Assembly: GCA_947172415.1 (NCBI GenBank)
Contig: OX359196.1
Coordinates: forward strand, 6,139,901-6,203,900
Origin: Chondrosia reniformis
Lineage: Eukaryota; Porifera; Demospongiae; Chondrillida; Chondrillidae
Direction: 5' to 3'
DNA length: 64,000 nt
Shown here: in pieces, positions 37,501 through 47,889 of the stretch
Layout: each line of letters starts with the position of its first letter
Position numbering within the stretch: the stretch's first letter is position 1
Program-made: the position numbers and the translations under genes
The notes under the pieces: generated by a model
Told to the model about the DNA's origin: nothing
What the model saw: only the letters and a program-made list of their open reading frames with translations
Databases searched by the model: none

Positions 37501-39445
37501 TGGTCTTTTGACCAAAGTCAACTATCTCCCTTTCTCTCTGCTGTAGGTCTCTCTTCAGCCTATCAATCTGTTGCTGCAGTTGTCTCACCTCCTCAGAGTG
37601 TTGCTGACTGTCCTCGCTCCTCACATTAAGTAGCTCTCGCAAGTGGTCTGAAGTGGTCTGCAGCTCCGCCTTCTCCTGGCAACCCAATAGAACAGGGAAG
37701 CAATTAAAAGTGAAGTTGGTAAATTAAGGATTAATGATATTCATAGATTTGAATTGAGGCTAAACAGAAGATTTGAGCTAGGCTGTTTAAGATGCAATGA
37801 TGTACAAACACACACATACATATACAGGTTAATCAATATGATACATGTCTTACAGCTCTGAGGGTTATAAGCTCATCTTGGCACTGTTCCAGCAAAAGTG
37901 ACACACTTTGCTTTTCACTCTACACATATATGTACGGTGAAATGAATCTCTTGAATATTAAACACATCACATCACAACATAATATAAGGAGAGACTAAAT
38001 AGGGACTCATTATCAAATGACCCTCACTTCAAGTTGCTGAATGAGTCCTTGCTTGTTATTCAAGGCCATCTGTTTATCTTGTTCCATCTGTTCTGCCATT
38101 TGATCTATGTTTCTCAGTTCACTACATATAGTAGAGTTTTTCTTAGTCAACTCTTGAACACGGTCTTCTAAGCGTTGTGATTTGGTTTGTTCCGCTTCCA
38201 ATCTGCTCTCCAGTTTCTCTTTTGCTTCTTGGAGAAAATCAATCTGCACATTAAGGTGGGCCACGGTCTTCTCTGCACTACCAGCCGAAGTGTGTTGGAT
38301 CAATGCTTCTGGTGGGCGTCCTCCAGTTAAGGACTCTGTCAGCCGCTCTATTTCACCCTCTCTCAGCTCAACCTTGATAATATCAGACAGTACACCACAC
38401 TAAAGCTACATTAGTACAGCCAGAGAGTATGTAGCACACAGAATATAAAGAAATTCTCGATTCAACCAAATGAATGCAGTATTGTGCAAGCTCTTTCACC
38501 ACTTACTTGCTTCCTCAGCTCTTCAATGTTGGCTTCTAGTATTTTCTGATTCCTGTCTTTTTGTTGCAGCAGGTTCTGAAACTCTTCAATTCTGTCATCA
38601 GCTACCTTCAGTAAATCTGCCACAAATGGATCTGGTTCGGGCAATACTGTCCTATTAACACCTCCACTGGGTGGTACCATGCAACTTATATCCATCCTTT
38701 GGCGCCGAAATGGTAACTTTTTCTCCCTCCCCCCGGGAGTGTGAATGACAGCTTGAAAGTTCCTTTCCTGCAACTCTAGTATCTTTTCAGATCTAGTCTG
38801 AAGTTCTCTCTCTAGGGATCTCAATTTTTGCACATACTGAGAGTTGAGGAACTTCAAATCTGCATTCTCGTGCTCCATCTTGCGCAAGCCAGCTCTCAAA
38901 TCCCTCGTCTTCTGATCATGCATCTCCTTGCTTTTCATCAGCTGCTGATGAAGCTCATTATTCTCCTTGACTAGTCGTGCATTGTCAGCTTTATAAGGTT
39001 CAACACTCTGATCCCAAATAACCTAAACTCACAAAAGTATGTGGTACAACTGACACACTATATAATACATATGATTTATATAAAAATATTTTCTTAGACT
39101 TATAACCTTAGCTGACATACTCATAAGTATTATCCATAGAGCTTGTAATGACGTTTAGATATGCTAACACTTAAAAAGATAGCTGCACTTTGGGAGTATT
39201 GTATGATATCTCAACAATGATATTAAGACAAAACAGTAGCATCTTAAACGTGTCAACAGAAATTCTCTCACTTTTTGTTCTGTATGTTTGCTAAGTTGCA
39301 GCTTTGCCTTCTTCAGACTCTCTGTGGTATGGAGCAAGTCGCCAAAGACTTTCTCAACTAGAGGAAGAGAGTCCACGCTCAATGGCTGCTTATAACCTAG
39401 CTGGTCAAGCCGTTTTCTCAAAGAAATAAATTTGGTTTCCGTCAT
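34574..39445 (-). CDS. CEP135: Centriolar coiled-coil protein CEP135
   Basis: Centriole cartwheel/microtubule-binding protein. Nineteen exons phase without error: 39272-39445, 38507-39022, 38028-38399, 37854-37919, 37388-37675, 37231-37293, 37017-37157, 36769-36834, 36551-36673, 36327-36382, 36098-36266, 35898-36008, 35710-35841, 35598-35651, 35432-35530, 35204-35314, 35084-35137, 34916-34978, 34574-34843. Product 975 residues (human about 1,140). The start ATG 39445 gives MTETKFISLRKRLDQLGYK, the conserved CEP135 N-terminus. Exon 2 carries VIHTPGG and LPFRRQRMD, then DPFVADLLKVADDRI, all diagnostic. The rest is near-continuous coiled coil. An upstream in-frame ATG would add 21 residues; I reject it because homology begins at 39445. 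Confidence 0.95.
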
Positions 39446-39509
39446 CTTCCCGCCATTTTTATTACGAAGGTGGGGTGCCGTCGTTCGGCAGGCAGACTGA
39501 GGTGACAAG
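39446..39509. promoter_or_regulatory. 64-bp shared start region of CEP135 and the CNG channel
   Basis: Only 64 bp lie between the two divergent start codons. 5' UTRs must be very short or the transcripts overlap. It contains the GC-richer patch ggtggggtgccgtcgttcgg. Confidence 0.6.
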
Positions 39510-41420
39510 ATGGATGCAGTAACGCCTACTATAGTGATTCAATCGGGATCGCCTGTGCCTGAGGAGGAAGGCCAACAAGAAATCGAGATACACGTTCCAG
39601 AATCTCCTAAGAAGGAAAATCGAGGCCAAGGAGAAAATGCTTTCGCAAAGCTTGTTCGAACCCTTCAGCTAATCAAGCAATGGACCGGCCGGACCGACCG
39701 AGAAATAGACCGTAAGGATTCATTTTTGCAACGTTTCAAGATGAATGCGCCCAATATAGATGATGCTTTTGTTTATCAAGTAGAAGACGGCCTTCAAAAC
39801 GGCACAGATGGTCCACGCATTTTGAAAAGAAAATTTACTTGGGTCTTTAATCCAACTAGCAATTGGCTCTACCGATGGCTCCTTGTTATAACGCTGACCG
39901 TTCTGTATAATGCTTACGTTATTATAGCGAGAGAAACATTTGACCAGCTTCACACATATCCAGTTAACCTCTTGCCCCTTTGGTTAATTCTCGACTACCT
40001 TGCCGACTTGCTGTATGTCTTGGATATTGTGGTACAATTTTTTACAGGATACCTAGAACAAGGCTTGTTGGTTACCGACCGAAAAAAGTTGGCGCTGCAT
40101 TATTTCAAGTCAAAATTTTTTTATTTGGATATTCTGTCTCTGGTGCCCACTGATATACTCTATGCTATTCCTGACATTGGTGTTGCCCATCCCATTGTCA
40201 GAATTAATAGACTCTTTCGTATACATCGGGTATTTCAGTTCTTTGATGCAACGGAAAGCAGAACAAATTTTCCAAATGTATTTCGTTTGTTAATCATAGT
40301 TCAATGGATCTGGTTGTTCATTCATTGGAATGCATGTTTTTTCTTTCTAATATCCCAAGCAATTGGTTTTGGGGCTGATGATTGGGTATACCCTAACCAT
40401 ACCGATCCCAACTCGGAATGGGCTTCACTAAATAGGCAATATGTATACTCACTATGGTGGTCTACCCTTACCCTTACTACAATTGGGGAAATACCCCCAC
40501 CTGAACAAGATTGGGAATTTTTGGTTGTTATTATTGATTTTCTTGTTGGTGTGTTAATCTTTGCAACCATTGTTGGAAATGTTGGTGGAATTGTTACTAA
40601 CATCAATGCAGCAAGAATAGAATTTCAAGCAAGATTGGACGGTATCAAGAGATATATGCAATATAGGAATGTAGACAAAGAACTACAGGGAAGGGTGAAA
40701 AAATGGTTTAACTACCTGTGGGTCAACAATCGAGCCATAGATGAACATGAGATACTTGAATCACTTCCAGACAAATTGAAAGCAGAATTAGCCATTCATG
40801 TTCATTTTGCAACACTGAAAAGAGTACAAATATTTGAGGAATGTGAGGCTGGTTTGCTGGAAGAGCTGGTTTTGAAGTTAAGACCACAAGTTTTTTCTCC
40901 TGGTGATTATGTATGTCGTAAAGGAGACATTGGTAAAGAAATGTATATTGTTAAGCATGGAAAGCTTGAGGTTGTGGGAGATGATGGAGTGACTATCTTG
41001 GCCACATTAACTGATGGAAGCTATTTTGGTGAAATTAGTGTCTTAAACCTTGGAGGCAGTGGAAATAGAAGGACAGCAAATGTCAGATCTGTAGGATATT
41101 CAGAACTATTCTGTCTTTCTAAAGATGATTTACTTGATGCACTAAAAGAGTATCCTGAAGCAAAGGCACTGCTGGAAGAAAAGGGGAGAATGACTTTGGT
41201 GAAGGATGGTACTTTGGACGAACACTGTGCAGTTATTAATGCAGAAAGACTAAGTACCCCTCAGCCCTCATCAGCTGTAGTCAGGAGGATTGATCAGCTG
41301 GAAGCCAACTTAGAGAGGCTGCAGAGCAGGTTCACAAGGTTGTACAATGAATATGATAGCAGCCTAAGGAAGCTGAAACAACGAATAACTCACTTGGAAC
41401 GCTCAGGACACAAAGACTAA
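39510..41420 (+). CDS. Cyclic nucleotide-gated channel, CNGA type, intronless
   Basis: A single exon encodes 636 residues. Cation channel opened by cAMP or cGMP. Domains in order: acidic cytosolic N-terminus; S1-S6 from about residue 118 to 360, with an S4 containing RINRLFRIHRVFQF; the selectivity filter TTIGEIPPP with glutamate at residue 327, as in CNGA subunits; C-linker; cyclic-nucleotide-binding domain from about 440 with the phosphate-binding cassette FGEISVLNL and RRTANVRSVGYSELFCLSK; and a C-terminal leucine-zipper-like coiled coil (RIDQLEANLERLQSRF) like the CLZ that assembles CNGA trimers. All parts needed for function are present. No intron is needed, unlike most neighbours and vertebrate or nematode CNG genes. 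Expression would rely on the 64-bp gap shared with CEP135. Confidence 0.94.
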   Translation: MDAVTPTIVIQSGSPVPEEEGQQEIEIHVPESPKKENRGQGENAFAKLVRTLQLIKQWTGRTDREIDRKDSFLQRFKMNAPNIDDAFVYQVEDGLQNGTDGPRILKRKFTWVFNPTSNWLYRWLLVITLTVLYNAYVIIARETFDQLHTYPVNLLPLWLILDYLADLLYVLDIVVQFFTGYLEQGLLVTDRKKLALHYFKSKFFYLDILSLVPTDILYAIPDIGVAHPIVRINRLFRIHRVFQFFDATESRTNFPNVFRLLIIVQWIWLFIHWNACFFFLISQAIGFGADDWVYPNHTDPNSEWASLNRQYVYSLWWSTLTLTTIGEIPPPEQDWEFLVVIIDFLVGVLIFATIVGNVGGIVTNINAARIEFQARLDGIKRYMQYRNVDKELQGRVKKWFNYLWVNNRAIDEHEILESLPDKLKAELAIHVHFATLKRVQIFEECEAGLLEELVLKLRPQVFSPGDYVCRKGDIGKEMYIVKHGKLEVVGDDGVTILATLTDGSYFGEISVLNLGGSGNRRTANVRSVGYSELFCLSKDDLLDALKEYPEAKALLEEKGRMTLVKDGTLDEHCAVINAERLSTPQPSSAVVRRIDQLEANLERLQSRFTRLYNEYDSSLRKLKQRITHLERSGHKD

Positions 41421-41558
41421 CATTTTTTAAATACATATCACTTTTAATTTAATTTTTGTTTTGCTGTGTTTGTCCATTTACAGTAGACCCCCTCCTTGTG
41501 TTTATTTTAACTATGAATCTACTTATCACATCTTGTTGAGAAAATATATAGCATAAAA

Positions 41559-43178
41559 ATGGCGGCAGATATTCCTTTGGAGCTATGTCCGTCTTTGGGA
41601 TTATTTCTGGTGCCACAGACAAAATTGTTGATTGACGTCATCCTTCCAGAGATTAAAACTATAGGAGTATCCATTTCAAACTGGGATATGATGGAGAAAC
41701 TGAGAATCGGTGCAAAACCCGAGGAGTTTCTCAATCTTAGGGTTCATCAAGGTACTCGTGAAAGAATTACTTTTAAAGGCGAACTAGAGTCGTTGCGAGC
41801 GTTAAGAAAGGTAATTTTACTTCTTAATGGCAAAACTATGCGAGTACCGGGTTACTTTGGTGCATTCAAGGTCAAGGCGTATACAGCCGATGTCTACTTT
41901 CCAACTAAAATTGAGTGGGAGGTGTACTTTAAGGGTAGAGGGGTAGACTCATTTGAAGAAGGTAGACCTGGTGAAAGAGCTGACACGGTTCTTATTTCAA
42001 ATGCCCCCCGAAAATGGTTTCTTTTGAGAGATGAAGAGATTGAGGAGGAATCTGTATCAACAGATTTAATTAGCAGTGTTTTCTCCAAATTTGGCACCGT
42101 GAGGAACATTAGTACTTACCAAGAGAACGGCGGCATGAAACATGAAGATGATAGTAATAGTGCATTTAGATCATTTGGTCCTGTCCCTAGTAGCTCTGAG
42201 AGGGCAATGGAGATATATGTCCAATTTTCAGACTATGTAGGCTTTTGCAATGCAATGATGGGATTAAAGGGAATGAAGATGATGAGGAAGACTGATCAGT
42301 CACAGGAAGTAGCAGACATTGATGTTACCTTTGACAAGTATGTATGGAACTTTATAAAATGCTTTACCTCTTGTATACGTAATTGTATGACCACATTTAA
42401 ACATTTGAAGGTGGGCAATAACTGGTCTATATGTACATGCATCACATGACCCAATCAGATTTGCATGAGATAAGAGTTGAAGGAGCTATGAAAGGATGTT
42501 TTAACAATGACTGGTGGTATATAACTGATCAATATACATAAGAACAATCGAGTGACCATTTCCTCGGCTTGTTATATGAATAGGAGAGAGAGGATACATG
42601 AATAGGTTATGGTTATGTATAAAACACTTTTTCCTAGATTTGGATGAAGACTTTTTGTCCTTCCTCATTAGGCAGCATGATGTTTAACTGTTAGTAGGTA
42701 GCTGTATATATAGGTGTGTTGTGTCATGATAATTTGGTTTGTGTCTTTATTTAGATCTGGTTACATGTCAACTGAGAATGTCAAAAAAAGACAAGCTGAA
42801 TGGGCAAAGGAAAGAGAAATAAAGTGCCAGGAATGTCTAAGGAGGAAAGAAGAGAGGAAAAGAAAGGAAGAAGAAGAGGAGGAATTAAAGAGACAAAGGA
42901 AAGCAGAACGTACTCTAAGAAGACAGAAAAAAGCTGAACAGAAAGAGGCAATCATCACAAAACTAAAAGATATAAGTCAGCAGCGTCACAAGGAAGCCCA
43001 ACGTTTACTGCGAGTTCTTCTAGCCGGAGCTGCTGAAGTGGCTTATCAAGAGCAGCAAAAACAAGAGATAGCTTACAAAAGGAATAAAATGAAGAAGTTG
43101 AAGCAAAGAGTGGAAGCATTGGAATCTAGTAGAAAAAATGTCGAGAGTGAATTGCATGCAAAAAGACACAGACATTAA
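41559..43178 (+). CDS. AKAP17A: AKAP17A (XE7/SFRS17A)-like RNA-binding splicing regulator
   Basis: Two exons, 41559-42337 and 42755-43178, give 400 residues. The N-terminal part matches AKAP17A: LCPSLGLFLVPQTKL, SISNWDMMEKL, FKGELES, then an RRM-like region (KFGTVRNI, VQFSDYVGFCNAMMGLKGMK). Exon 2 is a strongly charged helix (KKRQAEWAKERE, KRKEEEEEELKRQRK). Human AKAP17A is longer at the C-terminus and carries PKA-anchoring helices; I cannot say that these are kept. Convergent with PGRMC, 74 bp between stops. Confidence 0.88.
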
Positions 43179-43252
43179 TCAGAACCTCCATTATGTAATT
43201 AATAGCAGTGAAATAGGTAGTAAAAATGCTAAGTTTGGAGAACAGTAATAAG

Positions 43253-43806
43253 TTATTCTTTCAGCAGTTTCCCCATAAGTTTATATTTTAGCTGGTATTT
43301 TTCTTCCCATTCCTGGAGGATCTTTTTCTCGTCTTGTTCCAAATCACTCAAATCGTCCCATTCATCTTGCAACGAGTTGGTTGAAAGGTCCATCTTAGCT
43401 AGAGCCCGACTGGCATCTCGCCCAGCAAACTGCTTGTATGAACCATCTTCCAATATCAATCATAAAGGAAAACAACCAGAAAACGCTACTTTAATTTCAA
43501 TATTATTTATAATTGTCTAATCGATAATCAATTGTATCCATAATTGTACTAACCGGGTCCGTACATGGCCTTGGATACTGTAACATCGTACACATTGCCA
43601 TTTAGAGCCACTAGAATAGGCTTGTTCGGATCTGACCCATCAAACTCCAGCAATTCCTTCAAAGTGAAATCTCGAGGTTCAATTTCAGGATTCTTGATCT
43701 CCACAACTTTTTCTTCCTTCGTAAAGAATATTTTCTTCAATAAAAGATATCCCAATAACAAGCAAGCTCCTAATAAAATAACATTGATTATTCCTTCGAC
43801 CTCCAT
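43253..43806 (-). CDS. PGRMC: Membrane-associated progesterone receptor component (PGRMC), cytochrome b5-like
   Basis: Two exons, 43554-43806 and 43253-43446, give about 148 residues. An N-terminal membrane anchor (INVILLGACLLLGYLLL) is followed by the cytochrome-b5-like heme-binding fold: RDFTLKELLEFDG, PILVALNGNVYDVT, MYGPDGSYKQFAGRDASRALA. The tyrosine of MYGP and YKQF positions of the PGRMC heme site are present. It lacks the longer N-terminal extension of vertebrate PGRMC1/2. Confidence 0.94.
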
Positions 43807-43945
43807 TTTTCTTTGTTAGCAGATAACTAACGTGACGTATTGTAAACGCCTCATTAATTATCTTCGCCTTATCCAAGTCTTGTCAAATTATATATCATAG
43901 ATACAAAAAGTATAAACAGGCAACTGATGTACAGGGTATTGGTCA

Positions 43946-45791
43946 CTACTGTACATGTTCTAGAGTAGCAGACTTCCACTCGTAACTACTGGCATCAGCA
44001 AAAGCCTGTGCTCCCATGACAACATAGACACCTCCCTGTGTGGACACATAGCAATGCTAGATAAATCTACAGTATTACATTGTGTACTAGCTAATTGGGG
44101 ACTTCTGTTAATACTTATCAGTAGTAATAAAGGCTACATCTATATACAATATGAACAGTTTTATTGTCTCCAGCAACTAAATCTTGAGGTAATCATTGCA
44201 ATTCACTTTTAGTTTTCTCCTTGCATTGGTTTCCTTCAATTTGTTTTGACAGTCTCCCAGGTGACTATCAGTGACTCCTTGACTCTATAATAGTACAACA
44301 ATCACTCATTTTAAAGTACCTAGGGCCTTCTACCCTAAAGAATGCAGCTTCTGTTTTTATAATGCATTGTTGTAACACTATATATGTCTGGATTTGCAGT
44401 AAAAATGATAAATTTCTGTACCTGTATCCATGGGTGCTTAAGAGCTTCTTTGGCTGTCAATCTCTTAGTATAGTCCAGGAGGAGGAGCCTTTCCACTAGA
44501 TCTTTTGCTTCATCAGATATGGTTTCCCAGTATTCTGGATCCATGTCATAATTAGCCTTCATTATTCTGTCAAAAATGAACTGGTCTCCCCTTTCATCTG
44601 CAAAGGGTTCGTATCCACCTAACCTGCAGGGAATAGAGCAAAATTAAAATTTTCGTTTACAAAATAGGTAAATAGAAATAATGGCTTACATTATAAATAA
44701 GATGACACCAAGTGACCACATATCCACAGGCGGGCCATAAGATTTTCCCAGCAGTACTTCCGGAGCTGCGGAATAATAGAAGTGGCTGTGAGAGTCTGAC
44801 TTGGCTAATCCCCCATAGTGGCAAATAGAGATTGTAAGACTAACCCACATATCCAGGTGTACCACAACATGTCAGCTGGGTAATACTATCACCAAGGATA
44901 CGAGACATGCCAAAGTCAGCCAGCTTCAGTGGAGCATCCTCACTCTCGTTAGCATATAGTAGGTTCTCAGGCTGTATACGTACATTATAATGCCACTGAC
45001 ACAAACATATATGCAGATCAAATTACAATTTATACAATCAAACGACACTGTTCATTTTGGGAAGAATTACATGCCTTGAGATCCCTGTGTATGATACCAT
45101 TGTTGTGAAGATATTCAACAGCTAGTAACATCTGTTTCATTGCTTTCTGAGCTGTTTGTTCACTATAGGTACCTTGATCAATAAGCCTATATGCAAAGTG
45201 GTATCTAGTAAAAGGAAAGCTACAGAATTACAAATTTATTCTTCAAATACCTATCAAACATCTCTCCTCCAGTAACCAATTCTAAAACCAAGTATATATT
45301 TTCCTCTGATTCATAAATTTCTCTCATTTTTATCTGTAAAAAGTGAAATAATGTTATGCAATTGTCATCAGTTTATGATGAAATGGTACAGTTAGTGACC
45401 CAAAAATTCAACAACTTACGATATTTTCATGGCTGACTCGCAAAAGCACACTCACTTCTCTGTTCATAGTCTTCTGGCTGACGTGCTAAAAGAAAGAAGG
45501 GAGTGCTGTATGGATAATTGGCAATCGCCTTTCTATTTAGGTGTCCTTGGTTACAGGACATTGTTACCTTTTTCTGTATAATTTTAAGCGCATAGAACGC
45601 CTGTGTCTTGAGGTGTCTGCACTTTCGTACTACTGCCGTCGCGCCTCTGCAAATCGATATCAAATTAATTTTGTGTTTGTAAACCGGCAGTGTCCAGCTT
45701 GCATGAATAACACTTACTGTCCCAATATTTCCAATATGCTATAACTGTCTTCGATTGGCGTCTTCAAGGAGTTTTGGAGTAGGTGATCCAT
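43946..45791 (-). CDS. Ca2+/calmodulin-dependent protein kinase (CaMKI/IV-like)
   Basis: Start ATG 45791. First exon 45718-45791, last two 44207-44284 and 43946-44035. Kinase motifs in order: glycine loop GQGATAVV, lysine in FYALKII, glutamate helix NREVSVLL, catalytic HRDLK and PENLLYA, DFGMS magnesium loop, activation loop ending CCGTPGYVAPEVL, then VDMWSLGVILF and AKEALKHPWIQ. The threonine in the T-loop before C-C-G-T-P is the position CaMKK phosphorylates in relatives. The autoregulatory/calmodulin segment is NARRKLK followed by GGVYVV, as in CaMKII/IV (FNARRKLKGA). The intron after HRDLK must start with GC (gcatgt). An alternative end is described separately. Divergent from the LRR gene with 70 bp between start codons. 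Confidence 0.92.
44160..44165 (-). terminator. Intronic polyadenylation signal in the CaM kinase gene
   Basis: AATAAA on the minus strand, 11 bases past an in-frame TAG (44177-44179) reached if the donor after exon 44207-44284 is not used. It would support a shorter isoform ending NCNDYLKI. Confidence 0.55.
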
Positions 45792-45861
45792 TCTAGATCT
45801 TCAGCTCGCAGATTTGGGGGCGTGTCACATAGCTACAAGTTAATAAGTTTTACCTCTAAAA
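45792..45861. promoter_or_regulatory. 70-bp shared upstream gap of CaM kinase and LRR genes
   Basis: 70 bp between divergent start codons. No specific element assigned. Confidence 0.5.
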
Positions 45862-47819
45862 ATGGCCACCAAAATAATGCAAGACCCCAAACTGCAGCCG
45901 CAAGCTAGCAAAAGCGACACGCCTCTGACTGTATACGAAATGACATTGAGTAGAAGAGGGTTGACTGAAATTAAGGGACTGGAAAAATATAAAAAGCTGA
46001 GAGTTTTAGATGCTTCCTGCAATAAGCTCGCAGACACTCAGGGTATTCAGTTTAATCATGTAAGGGTCATGACAGCTGCATCTCTGAGGATGTCTGATGT
46101 TTATTTGTATTCAATATTTAATTAGGAATTACGAGAAATAAAACTGTATAGTAACTGCATAGCTGGCGAATTAAAAGGATTCCAGAGGTAACTTTATCGT
46201 GAATGTAGAATAGTGAACTGTACCTGAGTGTCGTTTGATTTACGTATTCTGCTCCTAAAAGGAGTTAGAAAATTCTAAGTACAATTCCTAAAATTTGGAA
46301 ATGTGTAAGGTCCATCTTATTCTCTTTCAGACACGGACAGTTGGTGCATCTTCTGCTTCAGGACAATAAGATCAGTTCCATTGGTGAGCCAAAGGGCCCA
46401 TGGTATTAATAAAAGGAATTAAAAATGCACACTGAACCAGTATTCTATACAAGTATACGTGAGAAATATAGATGTGTATTATTTATCAGCAGACTATCAA
46501 TTTAGTTACACACTGTATGTTATACTGGATGTAGTACATGTTAGGCTGTTTTCTAAGTGCAGTTGTTTTTACTCAGGTGAAGGACTTAAAAACTTGAAAA
46601 GATTGCAACACTTGCGCTTGGATTACAACTTGTTGCTGAAAGTGTCTCCAAAGGAATTTATAGACTGTCAAAGTCTGCAATACCTTGATCTTAGCTATAA
46701 CATATTGACCATGTTTCAGTGTGGTTATAGCCTGCCTTCCCTGGTACATTTGAATTTAGCAGGAAACAAACTGACCATGCCTCCATCAGATGTACAGAAA
46801 TGTCAAAAGGTTAGTTTTGAGATAATGCATGATTCTTAAAGGAATTGGAGTACATGATACACAAAACTTCTGTCATTTGTTAAAAGTATCACTCATTAGG
46901 TTTGTTGACCTTTTATGTGTGTTTGTTTTTCTACAGTTGGAAGAACTAGACATTTCAGGTAACCCCATTAGGGCTTTTGATACTCTTAAGGGAATGCCAC
47001 ATTTACAGGTAGAGTGTGCAGAGCTCAATATTGAAGCACCTTGTTAGCATGCATGACCCATTTTTACAGGGAAATGGTGTGTTTAGATTGTTACTGGTTC
47101 AGTGTTGTTTCACTGTCACTGTCAGTAATTGTTCTTTTGGTTAGGTTCTAAAATTGGAAAGTTTAAATTTGGAATCACTTCCGAAAATTTCCACTTTAAA
47201 GACACTTCAACAATTACATTTGAGCAATAACAAATTTAAAGATTTAAATGGTATAGTACTCAGGTTTCCAAACTTGACAGTTTTGGATGTGAGTGGAAAC
47301 CTGCTATCGTCACTGGAAGAACTATCACATACCCTGAGACAGTTACCAAAACTTCAGGAATTTATCATGACAGGCAATCCAATACAAGCATCTGTAGAGA
47401 TTAGAACTCAACTTCCAGGAGTTCAGATTGTGGACCAGTGTGATAAAAGGGTAGGGCAGCGACCAGCCACGCCCAACCAACCATATATCAATGTTAAAAA
47501 GATGGAGTGTGATTTTGACAAGTCTCACGATGTCTTGGTTTCAGCTCAATCTGAACTGGGTGGCAAGTATGGTTTTTCCATGCATTGCTCAGTTTTTTTA
47601 TCTATAATTATCTATAATTGTATTCTGTGCTATAGATTCACAGAGTTATTCCATGTTCTTGATGACCTGGATGATAAACACGATTCTGTGAGGCCACAAA
47701 GTTGCAGCAACAGCAGAGCAAGACTTCAACATGCAAGAAACTTTGCCACTTCTTCCATCCAACAAGAACCTGATCATGTGACTTCTACAGATACTTCACA
47801 CAATGTTAATGCAGTATAA
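45862..47819 (+). CDS. Leucine-rich repeat protein (cytosolic type)
   Basis: Seven exons: 45862-46059, 46126-46187, 46331-46383, 46577-46809, 46937-47008, 47145-47566, 47636-47819; 407 residues. No signal peptide. Residues about 30-300 hold around ten leucine-rich repeats of the short SDS22-like type (LRVLDASCNKLADTQGI, LVHLLLQDNKISSIG, LQYLDLSYNILT, LEELDISGNPIRAF, LTVLDVSGNLLSSLEEL), capped by LPGVQIVD. The C-terminal 100 residues are acidic and low complexity. SDS22-like LRR proteins often bind PP1 or axonemal and centriolar partners, but I cannot name an ortholog. Convergent with the DHHC gene, 70 bp between stops. Confidence 0.85.
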
Positions 47820-47889
47820 TATCGTAGAGCATTCACAATGCTTTTAAACATATTCAAATTTATACACAGTACAATAAAATTGTAAACTT

